DNA from: Phycisphaerae bacterium
GTDB taxonomy: Bacteria > Planctomycetota > Phycisphaerae > UBA1845 > UTPLA1
Length of the DNA stretch: 64,000 nucleotides
NCBI GenBank assembly: GCA_019636475.1
Contig: JAHBXN010000012.1
Location: 16,898-80,897 of the forward strand
Reading direction: 5' to 3'
Shown here: positions 8,719-16,638 of the stretch, piece by piece
How the letters are laid out: each line of letters starts with the position of its first letter
Position numbering within the stretch: position 1 is the first letter of the stretch
Program-made: the position numbers and the translations under genes
The notes under the pieces: model-generated
What the model was told of the DNA's origin: nothing
The model's database searches: none
Seen by the model: the letters and a program-made list of their open reading frames with translations, nothing else

Positions 8719-10437
8719 TTAATCAACTGCGATTTCCGCCTGAGCCAGGCGTGACAACTCTTCCAAGGTCGTCATGCCGCGAAGAATCTTCTTCTGGCCG
8801 TCCTGCAACAGAGAATTCATGCCCGTCGCACGCGCCGCGCGGCGCAAATCAGCCAGACCCGCACGATTGAACGCCAGTTCACGAAGCTCCGTGTTCATCT
8901 GAAGAAGCTCGAAGATACCCTGCCGGCCGCGATAGCCCGTGTTGTTGCATCGCGGACAACCCACGGCCTTGTAAATCGTCTTGCCTTCCAGCAACTCTCG
9001 TTGCATGCCGACGACCTTCATCATCTGTCGATCCGGATTCTCATCCGGCGCCTTGCATTCGCGGCACAGCGTCCGAACCAGACGCTGGGCCATGATCGCC
9101 TGGATGCTGCTCGCCACGAGAAAGGGCTTGATCCCCATGTCAATCAGACGAGTCAGCGCGCTGGGCGCGTCGTTCGTGTGAAGCGTCGAGAACACAAGGT
9201 GTCCGGTCAGCGCCGCCTGAATCGCGATTTCACCCACTTCAAGGTCGCGAATTTCACCAACAAGAATGATGTTCGGCGCCTGCCGCAGCATCGACCGCAG
9301 GATCACCGAAAAACTCATCCCGATGTCATCTTTCACTTGGCACTGATTCATCCCCGGAAAAACGTACTCCACGGGATCCTCAGCCGTGATGATCTTCTTG
9401 TCGGGACGGTTCAACTCCTGAAGCGCGGCGTAGAGCGTCGTCGTCTTGCCGCTACCCGTCGGTCCCGTGACCAGAAAGATGCCGTTCGGACGCTGAATGA
9501 TCTTCACGAACCGCTCATAGTCCTCCGGCTCGAAGCCAAGCTGCTGAATGCCGACCGATGCCGAATCCGGCCGCAGAATACGAAGAACCACTGATTCGCC
9601 GTGCACCCCCGGACAAACCGCCACGCGAAAGTCGATGTCCTTTCCGCTGATCCGCATCTTGATGCGGCCGTCCTGCGGCACGCGCTTCTCAGCGATATCC
9701 ACGCCGGCGATGATCTTCATGCGGGTCAGAACCGCATTCTGAAGGCGCTTCGGTACGCTCTCGCGCTCGATGCACACACCGTCAATGCGGTACCGGACGC
9801 GAACCCGGTCGTTGAACGGCTCCACATGAATATCGCTCGCACGCGTTCGAACCGCCTCCGCGATCATCATATTGATGAGCTTGATGATCGGCGCGTCGGT
9901 CTCGTCGCCGGTGTCCTTCTTCGCATCCTTCGCATCCTGGTCCAGCGAGGCGTCGACCGATGCGTCAAGACTTCGCGAAAGTTCGTCAAGCGAAGCCTCG
10001 GGACCTTTCAAATTCTTCTCAATGTAGTTGCGAATCCGCGATCGCGGAGCCAGAACCGGTTCGATGTCCGTCACACCCAATCGAAACCGGAGCATGTCAA
10101 TCGTATCCAGATCGAGCGGATCGGGAATCGCCACCCGCAATCGACCGTTGACGCTGCTCATCGGGAGTATGTCGTTCGCCTTGATAATTTTCTCGGGAAT
10201 CAGGCTCAGCGCTTCGGGACTGACCGACGAGCGCGTAATTTCCACATACTCCATGCCGTGCTGAAGTGCCAGTGCCCTCGTGACGTCCTCTTCCGAAACC
10301 AACTGCAGTTCCACCAACGCCTCGCCAATGCGCTTCCCGCTGTTCAGCCCGAACTCGGCCGCACGATCCGCGTCCTCGCGAGAGACCAGGTTCTGTTCCT
10401 GCAGAATGATTCCGAGCGTTTGTCGTTTGCGAGCCAT
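8719..10437 (-). CDS. GspE/PilB-type secretion or pilus assembly ATPase (first copy)
   Basis: A 572-residue paralogue of the GspE encoded at 5651-7408. The N-terminal MshEN-like domain (GIILQEQNLVSREDAD and RIGEALVELQLVSEEDV, residues 8-55) is followed by a second N-domain, an acidic linker with DASVDASLDQDAKDAKKDTGD around residues 159-177, SDIHVEPF, Walker A GPTGSGKTTT (325-334), Walker B PNIILVGEIRD, the His box and a zinc subdomain with CREC and CPRC. It should power pilus/pseudopilus assembly. It is first in the minus-strand ATPase trio, with a 556-bp non-coding stretch upstream that is shared with the divergent PBP2 gene. The acidic linker is absent from the other copy, so the two paralogues probably dock to different platforms or partners. 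Confidence 0.9.
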   Translation of the reverse strand: MARKRQTLGIILQEQNLVSREDADRAAEFGLNSGKRIGEALVELQLVSEEDVTRALALQHGMEYVEITRSSVSPEALSLIPEKIIKANDILPMSSVNGRLRVAIPDPLDLDTIDMLRFRLGVTDIEPVLAPRSRIRNYIEKNLKGPEASLDELSRSLDASVDASLDQDAKDAKKDTGDETDAPIIKLINMMIAEAVRTRASDIHVEPFNDRVRVRYRIDGVCIERESVPKRLQNAVLTRMKIIAGVDIAEKRVPQDGRIKMRISGKDIDFRVAVCPGVHGESVVLRILRPDSASVGIQQLGFEPEDYERFVKIIQRPNGIFLVTGPTGSGKTTTLYAALQELNRPDKKIITAEDPVEYVFPGMNQCQVKDDIGMSFSVILRSMLRQAPNIILVGEIRDLEVGEIAIQAALTGHLVFSTLHTNDAPSALTRLIDMGIKPFLVASSIQAIMAQRLVRTLCRECKAPDENPDRQMMKVVGMQRELLEGKTIYKAVGCPRCNNTGYRGRQGIFELLQMNTELRELAFNRAGLADLRRAARATGMNSLLQDGQKKILRGMTTLEELSRLAQAEIAVD

Positions 10438-10993
10438 GTGGGTTGTCCGTGCCGTACAACAAGCGGCGGGTGCGGTGCAGCGTTCGCAAAGCCCCGACGG
10501 ATAACCGACATCAAATCCGATGTCGCGACACCCGCCTACTTCGGCGCTGCGATTACATGCGACCAGCGTACCGATGCGCGGTAATACCCGGACTGCTCAC
10601 GCTGAGCTTCGCGCCGACAGTCCAGACCGTGGGATGAAGTCTTTCCCCCTGCCAATCATAGCCGCAACTGCATCGTAATCAAAGCCCGCCGGCTCAGGGC
10701 GTTATCGGGTCGTAATCGCAATTCTGGCCCCTGCGGCCGATTCCCGGCTCCCACGCGATTTGCTCGTTCATCAACGGCTCGTCGCGCCGCGATGGCCGCC
10801 CAACAAAAGCCCACGAACCACCACCGAATCAACCGTGCCCGGGACGAACCAACACCTTGGCCAGACGTAATCACTCTTGCCGTGGCGCGGCACAATCCAG
10901 AATCCCGTTGCACCAGGAAATCACAACTCCGCAATCGCCGTAACGAATTGCACTTTTAGAATCCTTCGCTTTTGACAATAATCACGAGGCTCG
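10438..10993. other. intergenic region between divergent pilus-ATPase and PBP2 genes
   Basis: 556 bases with no convincing gene. An open frame on the minus strand at 10656-10934 translates to an Arg- and Ala-rich sequence without recognisable motifs and without a ribosome binding site, so it is not called. TTGACA occurs at 10972-10977 but has no matching -10 at the usual distance. As this is the only space between divergently oriented units, promoters for both are expected here; none is obvious by eye. Confidence 0.5.
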
Positions 10994-13216
10994 GTGCGAC
11001 TGTCTCGCCGAAGCTCCGCATCTTCGCCCGAACGCCACATGTTCGAACGCCGACTCAGAATCGTGCTGCTCATCCCATGCGTCTACGCAATCGTGCTTGT
11101 CGTGCGCCTTTTCAATCTGCAGATCGTCCAGGGAGACGCCTACCAGCAGCAGGCCGACGACGCCCTGGTCTCGCCCAAAAAGTTTCTACCGCCGCTCCGC
11201 GGGCGAATTCTCGATCGTTTCGGACGTCCACTCGTCTCCGACGCGCCGGCCAATGACGTCGCCGTCCACTATGGCGTCCTGAGCCTCAACGAGTCCTATC
11301 TCCAGCAGGCCGCTTCGAACCTTCGCCGCAACGACGCGGCATGGAAACGAGCCACCCTCGCCGAAGCCGAGGAAGAAATCCGCGAACGGATCGGCAGAAT
11401 GTGGGTCACGCTCGAAAAAGCCTCAGGCACGCCGCTGCGCCGCATGAAGAAACGCCGCGATGCCATCTGCGACCGCATTGAATCGCTGCGGCGGCACATC
11501 TGGAACGCACGCCGGGCCCAGGGCTCCGACGATCCGCTGCACAAAACGCGCCTCCGTGAAGAATCCCAGTATCATTCAATTCTCCGAGACATCCCGCCCG
11601 AAGTGCGAACCCAGCTCGAAGTGGAACTGGCTGGCATGCCCTTTGTTCGAATCGAACCCTCCGTCCGGCGTATCTGGAATCTCGATGCCCAGCCCCTTTC
11701 TCACGCCCTCGGCACGCTCGGTCAGGTCAGCGCGGACCGAATGGCGCGAGACCCGCTCACCGACGACTGGCTCGGATGCTATCGCCCCGGCGATGAAGCC
11801 GGTGCGTCGGGAATCGAGTACCTCTGCGAGGACATGCTCCGCGGAAAACGCGGCTACGAAGAAAAATACCTCGACGGCCGAATCAAGTCCTCACAGCCGC
11901 CCAAAGACGGCCTCGACATACAGCTCACCGTCGACCTGAAGCTGCAAAGCCGGATTCACCAGATTCTCGATGAGGCCATCTCCGCCGATCCGTACGTCAC
12001 CGGTGCGGCCTGCGTCGTCATCGATGTCAACACGCGGGAGATTCTCGCACTTGCCAGCGCACCCACGTTCTCAGCGGAGGGAGTCCGCAAGCACTACGAC
12101 CAGCTTCGCGACGACGCCCGGTATCGCCCGCTCCTGTTCCGGGCCGTCGCTGAAGAATACCAGCCCGGCTCGATCATCAAACCGGTCCTGCTCCTCGGCG
12201 CATTCAAAAACAAAGTCATCGACCCGCGGCAGACAGTCCATTGCGACGGAAGTTACGTCCCCGGATCCAGCAATTGGCACTGCTGGACGCACTGGAAGCA
12301 TCTCCCCGGACACGGCAACCTCAACGCCGAAGAAGCAATCCAGCACAGTTGCAACATCTTCTTCTACACGCTCGGAGATCGGCTCGGAGCCGCTCGCGTC
12401 TCCCAGTTCTACCGCGATTTCATTCTCGGCCCCGCAGACCTCGACACCAACCAGGCCGCCAATTCCCGCAGATCCATCACCGGACTGCTCGAGGAAAGAA
12501 GCGGCATCATCCCAACACTTGATTACCTTCGATCACGCCAGAAACGCGACTTCCGACCGGCAGACGGCCGTAACTACGCCATCGGACAAGGCGAATTGCA
12601 ACTCACACCCCTACAAGCCGCAAACATGTACGCAACCCTCGCCAGCGGACAATACCGAGATCCAACGCTCGTCGCCAACGACGGAACCTATCGCCCTCCC
12701 ACCCCGATCGACGGCCTCACGCCACAGGCATGGCGCACGGTGCGCAACGGCCTGTTCCGCTGCGTCAACGACCCCGGCGGCACGGCGTACAAACATGCCC
12801 GGCTGGACGAACTGGAAATTTGCGGAAAAACAGGTAGCGCCCAATGCGTCGCACGCGCGATCGAAACCAGATACTCCTTCAACGTCGACGGCAGAATTCA
12901 GTCCGCCGTCGCGCCGACCATCGAAAAAGCCCGCGAAATGCTCGATCTCAGCCGAAAAACTCCTTGCGTGAAACGCGAAGTGCTCAAGCGATGGCCTCCG
13001 AATCGCGAAGGAAAGGACGAACCGCAAACTCACGCATGGTTTGCCGGCTTCGCGCCATATGACAAGCCGGAAATTGCCCTGGCCGTCATCCTCGAACACG
13101 GCGGCGGCGGCGGCCAGGCCGCCGGTCCCATCGGCAAGGAAATCTTCAGGCTGCTGATCGACTTTGGCTATCTCCGGCCGGGACGCACGCTCGCAAGTAC
13201 GGACATCCGACCATGA
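10994..13216 (+). CDS. mrdA: penicillin-binding protein 2 (peptidoglycan transpeptidase for elongation)
   Basis: Class B PBP that crosslinks lateral-wall peptidoglycan in the periplasm with RodA. One N-terminal membrane anchor (RIVLLIPCVYAIVLVVRLF, residues 21-39) precedes the pedestal domain with RGRILDRFGRPL. The transpeptidase domain has S393-IIK396 (SxxK), S452-C-N454 (SxN) and K612-TG (KTG). The HAWFAGFAP strand typical of PBP2 comes near the C-terminus. The pedestal carries a charged, probably coiled-coil insertion (about 110-215). There is also an insertion of roughly 50 residues between KTGSA and HAWFAGF, making the protein longer (740 residues) than the usual 600-650. The GTG at 10994 has GAGG 4 bases upstream; the ATG at 11039 would give a more typical short cytoplasmic tail. 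Its stop overlaps the rodA start as ATGA. Confidence 0.93.
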   Translation: MRLSRRSSASSPERHMFERRLRIVLLIPCVYAIVLVVRLFNLQIVQGDAYQQQADDALVSPKKFLPPLRGRILDRFGRPLVSDAPANDVAVHYGVLSLNESYLQQAASNLRRNDAAWKRATLAEAEEEIRERIGRMWVTLEKASGTPLRRMKKRRDAICDRIESLRRHIWNARRAQGSDDPLHKTRLREESQYHSILRDIPPEVRTQLEVELAGMPFVRIEPSVRRIWNLDAQPLSHALGTLGQVSADRMARDPLTDDWLGCYRPGDEAGASGIEYLCEDMLRGKRGYEEKYLDGRIKSSQPPKDGLDIQLTVDLKLQSRIHQILDEAISADPYVTGAACVVIDVNTREILALASAPTFSAEGVRKHYDQLRDDARYRPLLFRAVAEEYQPGSIIKPVLLLGAFKNKVIDPRQTVHCDGSYVPGSSNWHCWTHWKHLPGHGNLNAEEAIQHSCNIFFYTLGDRLGAARVSQFYRDFILGPADLDTNQAANSRRSITGLLEERSGIIPTLDYLRSRQKRDFRPADGRNYAIGQGELQLTPLQAANMYATLASGQYRDPTLVANDGTYRPPTPIDGLTPQAWRTVRNGLFRCVNDPGGTAYKHARLDELEICGKTGSAQCVARAIETRYSFNVDGRIQSAVAPTIEKAREMLDLSRKTPCVKREVLKRWPPNREGKDEPQTHAWFAGFAPYDKPEIALAVILEHGGGGGQAAGPIGKEIFRLLIDFGYLRPGRTLASTDIRP

Positions 13217-14385
13217 TTGAATCGACACCACGAATCATGCCGCCTCTCGGATGGATCGTGACGCTCGCCGCTGTCGCGCTCACCGGAGTCGGTCTGCTCG
13301 GAATGTACGCCAGCGAAGCCGGCACCGGCGAATTGCCGGCCCAGACTCTTCGACAGCTCATGTTCCTCGGCATCGGGCTCGCCGCGTTCACGTTCGTTCA
13401 GATGATCGGCTACCGCGAAGTCGGAAGATGGGCCTACTTCATGTTCGGTGTGACGCTCATACTCCTGACCCTGCTGCTCATCGCCAGAAAGGTCAATCTC
13501 GCTCCGTTCATCGTGCCGAAACGCAACACCTACCGTTGGATTCTCATCGGTCCCATCAACATCCAGGTCTCCGAATACGCCAAGTTCGTCTACATCGTCG
13601 CCCTCTCATACTACCTGCGATACCGTACAAATTACCGCACGTTTGGCGGGCTGCTGATGCCCTTCATCCTCACCCTCGTTCCGATGGCGCTCATTCTCAA
13701 AGAGCCGGACCTAGGTACCTGCCTGCTGCTCCTGCCCACTTTGTTCGTCATGCTGTTCGTCGCGGGCGCCAGAAAACGCCACCTCATAATCATTATTCTC
13801 CTGGCGGCTATCGCCGCGCCGGCCTTTTACTTCTCGCCCCTCATGAACCCCTACCAGCGCGATCGAATCACCGCCCTCTTCCATCAAAACGACGACGACA
13901 AATCCTGGCGGCTCAATCAGGGCTATCAGCTCAACCAGTCAAAGATCGCACTCGGAAGCGGCGGCGCTTTCGGACAGGGCTTTCAGGAGGGTGCGTTCTT
14001 CCGTCACGACCTCCTGCCCGAAGAACACAACGACTTCATCTTCGCTGTGCTCGGACATCAATGGGGATTCTTCGGCGGAATGATCATTCTCGCGCTCTAC
14101 CTCGTCATCGTCGCGGCAGGACTCACCATTGCATCTGCCACCAACGATCCGCTCGGTCGCCTCACTGCCGTCGGCGTCTGCGCCATGATCTGCGCCCAGA
14201 CCATCATCAACACCGGGATGACTGTCGGACTCATGCCCGTCACCGGCATGGGGCTACCCTTCGCCAGCATGGGCGGAAGCGGACTCATCGCAAACTATCT
14301 CATGCTGGGAATCCTCGTCAGCACAGCCCGCCCGCGGCCGCTCGACATGGCGCCAAAACCGTTCGAATACGACTTCGAGGACTAA
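13213..14385 (+). CDS. rodA: RodA/FtsW/SpoVE-family peptidoglycan glycosyltransferase
   Basis: A 390-residue polytopic membrane protein with about ten hydrophobic segments. SEDS family marks are the RW-IGPINIQVSEYAKFVYIVALSYYL stretch near residue 115, LKEPDLGTCLLLLPTLFVMLFVAGA, the extracytoplasmic loop with YQ--QSKIALGSGGAFGQGF and the LPEEHNDFIFAVLGHQWGF motif, and near the end GMTVGLMPVTGMGLPFASMGGSGL. RodA polymerises lipid II glycan chains during side-wall growth as a complex with PBP2. The ATG overlaps the mrdA stop by 4 bp, indicating translational coupling and equimolar production. It is called RodA rather than FtsW because of its PBP2 partner and absence of division genes nearby. 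Confidence 0.93.
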   Translation: MIESTPRIMPPLGWIVTLAAVALTGVGLLGMYASEAGTGELPAQTLRQLMFLGIGLAAFTFVQMIGYREVGRWAYFMFGVTLILLTLLLIARKVNLAPFIVPKRNTYRWILIGPINIQVSEYAKFVYIVALSYYLRYRTNYRTFGGLLMPFILTLVPMALILKEPDLGTCLLLLPTLFVMLFVAGARKRHLIIIILLAAIAAPAFYFSPLMNPYQRDRITALFHQNDDDKSWRLNQGYQLNQSKIALGSGGAFGQGFQEGAFFRHDLLPEEHNDFIFAVLGHQWGFFGGMIILALYLVIVAAGLTIASATNDPLGRLTAVGVCAMICAQTIINTGMTVGLMPVTGMGLPFASMGGSGLIANYLMLGILVSTARPRPLDMAPKPFEYDFED

Positions 14386-14392
14386 GCGGACC

Positions 14393-14959
14393 ATGCCCAC
14401 TGAACTCGAATCCAAAATCAAAGTCGATTCACATCAGCCCGTCCGAGATCGACTTCGCGACGCCGGCGCCAGCTACATCGGAAAAGTGCTTGAGACCAAC
14501 CGTATTCTCGACCGACCCGACGCCCACCTCCTCCGCACCGGCTGCGGATTGCGAATCCGGCAGATCAGCATTCTCGACGGTGTCGGTCCGCGCGATTCGA
14601 TCACCTTCAAAGGTGTCAAAATCCCCGGAAAGTTCAAACAGCGAGAAGAGCACGAAACCAGTATTGACGATGCAAACGCCCTCGCAGCCATACTGGCCGC
14701 CCTCGGCTACACCGACAAAATCGTCTTCGAGAAGCGGCGTGAAAGCTGGCGCCTGGACCCCTGCACCATCGAATTGGATGAGATTCCCCAATTCGGCTTG
14801 TTCGTAGAGGTCGAAGGCCCGTCCGAACCCGCTGTCGAATCGACATTGGCGCGACTCGGCCTCTCCGATCAGCAGTCCATCACCGAAAGCTATGTCGCCC
14901 TGCTCATGGCAGGCCGCGAACCCCTCACCCCTCGGACCGTCGAGTTTCGCTTCAAATAG
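14393..14959 (+). CDS. CYTH domain protein (class IV adenylate cyclase / triphosphatase type)
   Basis: A 188-residue CYTH-fold protein. The signature ExExK is present as E4-L-E6-S-K8 at the very start. Further charged beta-strands of the tunnel are seen in LRIRQI, DSITFKG, KQREEHE, VFEKRRESW and IELDEIPQFGLFVEVEG. The CyaB/ThiTPase-like group hydrolyses or cyclises nucleoside and inorganic triphosphates with Mg2+; the last strand E-P-GLFVE-EG is characteristic of the CyaB-like branch. Which substrate is used cannot be told. It lies 7 bp after rodA and so probably belongs to the same transcript, although no functional link to cell-wall growth is established. A small hairpin and an eight-T run overlap its stop codon. 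Confidence 0.85.
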   Translation: MPTELESKIKVDSHQPVRDRLRDAGASYIGKVLETNRILDRPDAHLLRTGCGLRIRQISILDGVGPRDSITFKGVKIPGKFKQREEHETSIDDANALAAILAALGYTDKIVFEKRRESWRLDPCTIELDEIPQFGLFVEVEGPSEPAVESTLARLGLSDQQSITESYVALLMAGREPLTPRTVEFRFK

Positions 14960-14970
14960 CGATTTTTTTT
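14947..14970 (+). terminator. possible intrinsic terminator after the CYTH gene
   Basis: TCGCT and AGCGA (14947-14951 and 14958-14962) form a 5-bp stem with a 6-base loop, followed at once by eight T residues. The stem is short and begins inside the coding sequence, so strength is uncertain. The T-run is exceptional for this GC-rich sequence. It would end the mrdA-rodA-CYTH transcript before the epimerase gene. Confidence 0.5.
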
Positions 14971-15092
14971 CGGACGCAAACCGAGGAGGCCCCGCGTTAA
15001 ACCGCCACGCTGGCACCGGTGCGTTTGACGATCGGCAGGACCGCTTCTACATTGGACTATTCGCCAGTTGGTTAGCAGGAGGTTTAGGTCTG

Positions 15093-16124
15093 ATGAATCT
15101 AGTCACCGGCGCGACGGGACTCTTGGGCAGCCACATCGTCGAACAGCTTCGCAAGCGCGGTCGCCCTGTGCGATGCCTTGTCCGATTCGGCGCGGACCTG
15201 ACCTGGCTGAAAACCCAGGGTGTCGAACTCGTCGAAGGAGACCTGACCAACAAGGCCTCCATCGAAAGAGCCTGCGACGGAGCCCAGTGCATCTACCATG
15301 CCGCCGCACGTGTCGGCGACTGGGGGCCATGGGAAGACTTCCAACGAATCACCATCGACGGCACCAATAACCTCTTCGACGCGGCCGAAAAGGCCGGCGT
15401 CCCCCGATTCATTCACGTCAGCTCAATCAGCGTCTACGGCCACCGCAACGAGAAGGGACTCGTCATCGACGAGAAGGAGCCGCTCGGCGTAAACGTCCAC
15501 AAGTGGTCCTACTACACCCGCGCGAAGGTCGCGGCGGAGCAGGAGCTATGGCGCCGGCACAACGCTGGCAGCAAAGTGAAATACTCCGTCATCCGCCCGA
15601 GTTGGCTTTACGGCCCGCGAGATCGCGCCACCATCGCCCGCTTGTCGCGCATGATCCGCCGAGGCAAGGCCAAGCTGCTCGGCACCGGGGACAACCGGCT
15701 CAACGTGGTCTATGCCGGCAACGTCGCCGAAGGATGTATTCTCGCGGCGGACAATCCCAACGCCGTCGGCGAGGCCTACAACTGCAGCAACGATGGCGAA
15801 CTGACCCAGCGACAGTACTTCGACATGCTGGCGGACGCCCTGGCAGCGCCGCGCGTGACGAAGGCCGTCCCCTATCGAATTGCGTACAACGCAGCCTTCG
15901 TCCTCGAATGTCTCGGCCACGCCCTCAAGTGGAAGAAGCCGCCGATGATCACTCGATACGCCGTCTGGCTCATGGGACGCGACACCTACTTCTCAGCCGA
16001 CAAAGCCCGGCGCGAACTGGGATGGAAGCCCTCCGTCACCTACGAAGAGGGAATTCCCGCGACCATTCGCTGGTTCGAGGGCGCCGAAAAAAAAGCGCCT
16101 GAGCGTCGCGCTGCGGTGGCCTGA
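15093..16124 (+). CDS. NAD(P)-dependent epimerase/dehydratase (extended SDR)
   Basis: About 343 residues. The Rossmann motif TGATGLLGSH sits at residues 5-14, the NAD-binding acid in LVEGDLTN follows, and the catalytic tyrosine/lysine pair is YYTRAKVAAEQ with an upstream Ser in HVSSISVYG. The protein resembles the 3-beta-HSD/HpnA-like group of extended SDRs acting on sugar nucleotides or isoprenoid/sterol alcohols. The frame is open back to 14892, inside the CYTH gene. ATG 15093 is chosen because AGGAGG lies 10 bases upstream and the Rossmann strand begins right after it. The gene stands between the CYTH and Nudix genes with its own ribosome binding site. The substrate is not predictable. Confidence 0.85.
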   Translation: MNLVTGATGLLGSHIVEQLRKRGRPVRCLVRFGADLTWLKTQGVELVEGDLTNKASIERACDGAQCIYHAAARVGDWGPWEDFQRITIDGTNNLFDAAEKAGVPRFIHVSSISVYGHRNEKGLVIDEKEPLGVNVHKWSYYTRAKVAAEQELWRRHNAGSKVKYSVIRPSWLYGPRDRATIARLSRMIRRGKAKLLGTGDNRLNVVYAGNVAEGCILAADNPNAVGEAYNCSNDGELTQRQYFDMLADALAAPRVTKAVPYRIAYNAAFVLECLGHALKWKKPPMITRYAVWLMGRDTYFSADKARRELGWKPSVTYEEGIPATIRWFEGAEKKAPERRAAVA

Positions 16125-16258
16125 CGACCGAGCCCCAAGTCAGTCGTTCGCACGCGACTTCACTGGATAGGCGGCTCTGCCGCGACAAACAAACTGCGAC
16201 CATCATCGGCCATCTCGCATTCAGGGACAGCCCAATCGCTACATCTGCCTGCAATCCC

Positions 16259-16636
16259 ATGCTCGGGGTCATCGGCGTCATTCGACGCGAAGACCGCCTG
16301 CTCCTCATTCAACGATCGGAATTCGTGAGAGTGCCGCTGGCTTGGTGCTTTCCTGGCGGGGAAATCGAGCCTGGTGAATCCCAGGCCGACGCACTCATCC
16401 GCGAAATGCGCGAAGAACTCGACGCTGAAATCCTCCCCGGCCGCTTGCTCATGACCCAGACCAAGCACGAAGGCCGGCTGATTCTCTACTGCTGGTCGGC
16501 GCAGTTGCTCTCGGACAGCATTCGGCCCAACCCACGGGAAGTCGCGCAATTCGATTGGCTCACGCCGGTTCAAATACGGGACAAAGACGGAATCCTTCCT
16601 GGAACCGCCGAAATTCTGGCGCATCTAGACGCCTGA
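16259..16636 (+). CDS. Nudix hydrolase
   Basis: A compact 125-residue Nudix domain. The box GGEIEPGESQADALIREMREELD (GX5EX7REUXEEXGU pattern; the Gly after EE is replaced, reading EELDAEI) gives the Mg2+-binding helix. These enzymes hydrolyse nucleoside diphosphates linked to another moiety, such as oxidised dNTPs, NDP-sugars or ADP-ribose. The protein begins immediately at the first beta strand (GVIGVIRREDRLLLIQR); the upstream frame is open for some codons and a non-ATG start further up cannot be excluded. It converges with the MFS gene with only 2 bases between the stops. Confidence 0.8.
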   Translation: MLGVIGVIRREDRLLLIQRSEFVRVPLAWCFPGGEIEPGESQADALIREMREELDAEILPGRLLMTQTKHEGRLILYCWSAQLLSDSIRPNPREVAQFDWLTPVQIRDKDGILPGTAEILAHLDA

Positions 16637-16638
16637 GC

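Noticed and set aside
13251..14807. Plus-strand frame of 518 codons overlapping rodA and the CYTH gene
   Set aside because: Another frame of the same strand; highly Arg/His/Ser-rich and lacking membrane segments, unlike the RodA frame.
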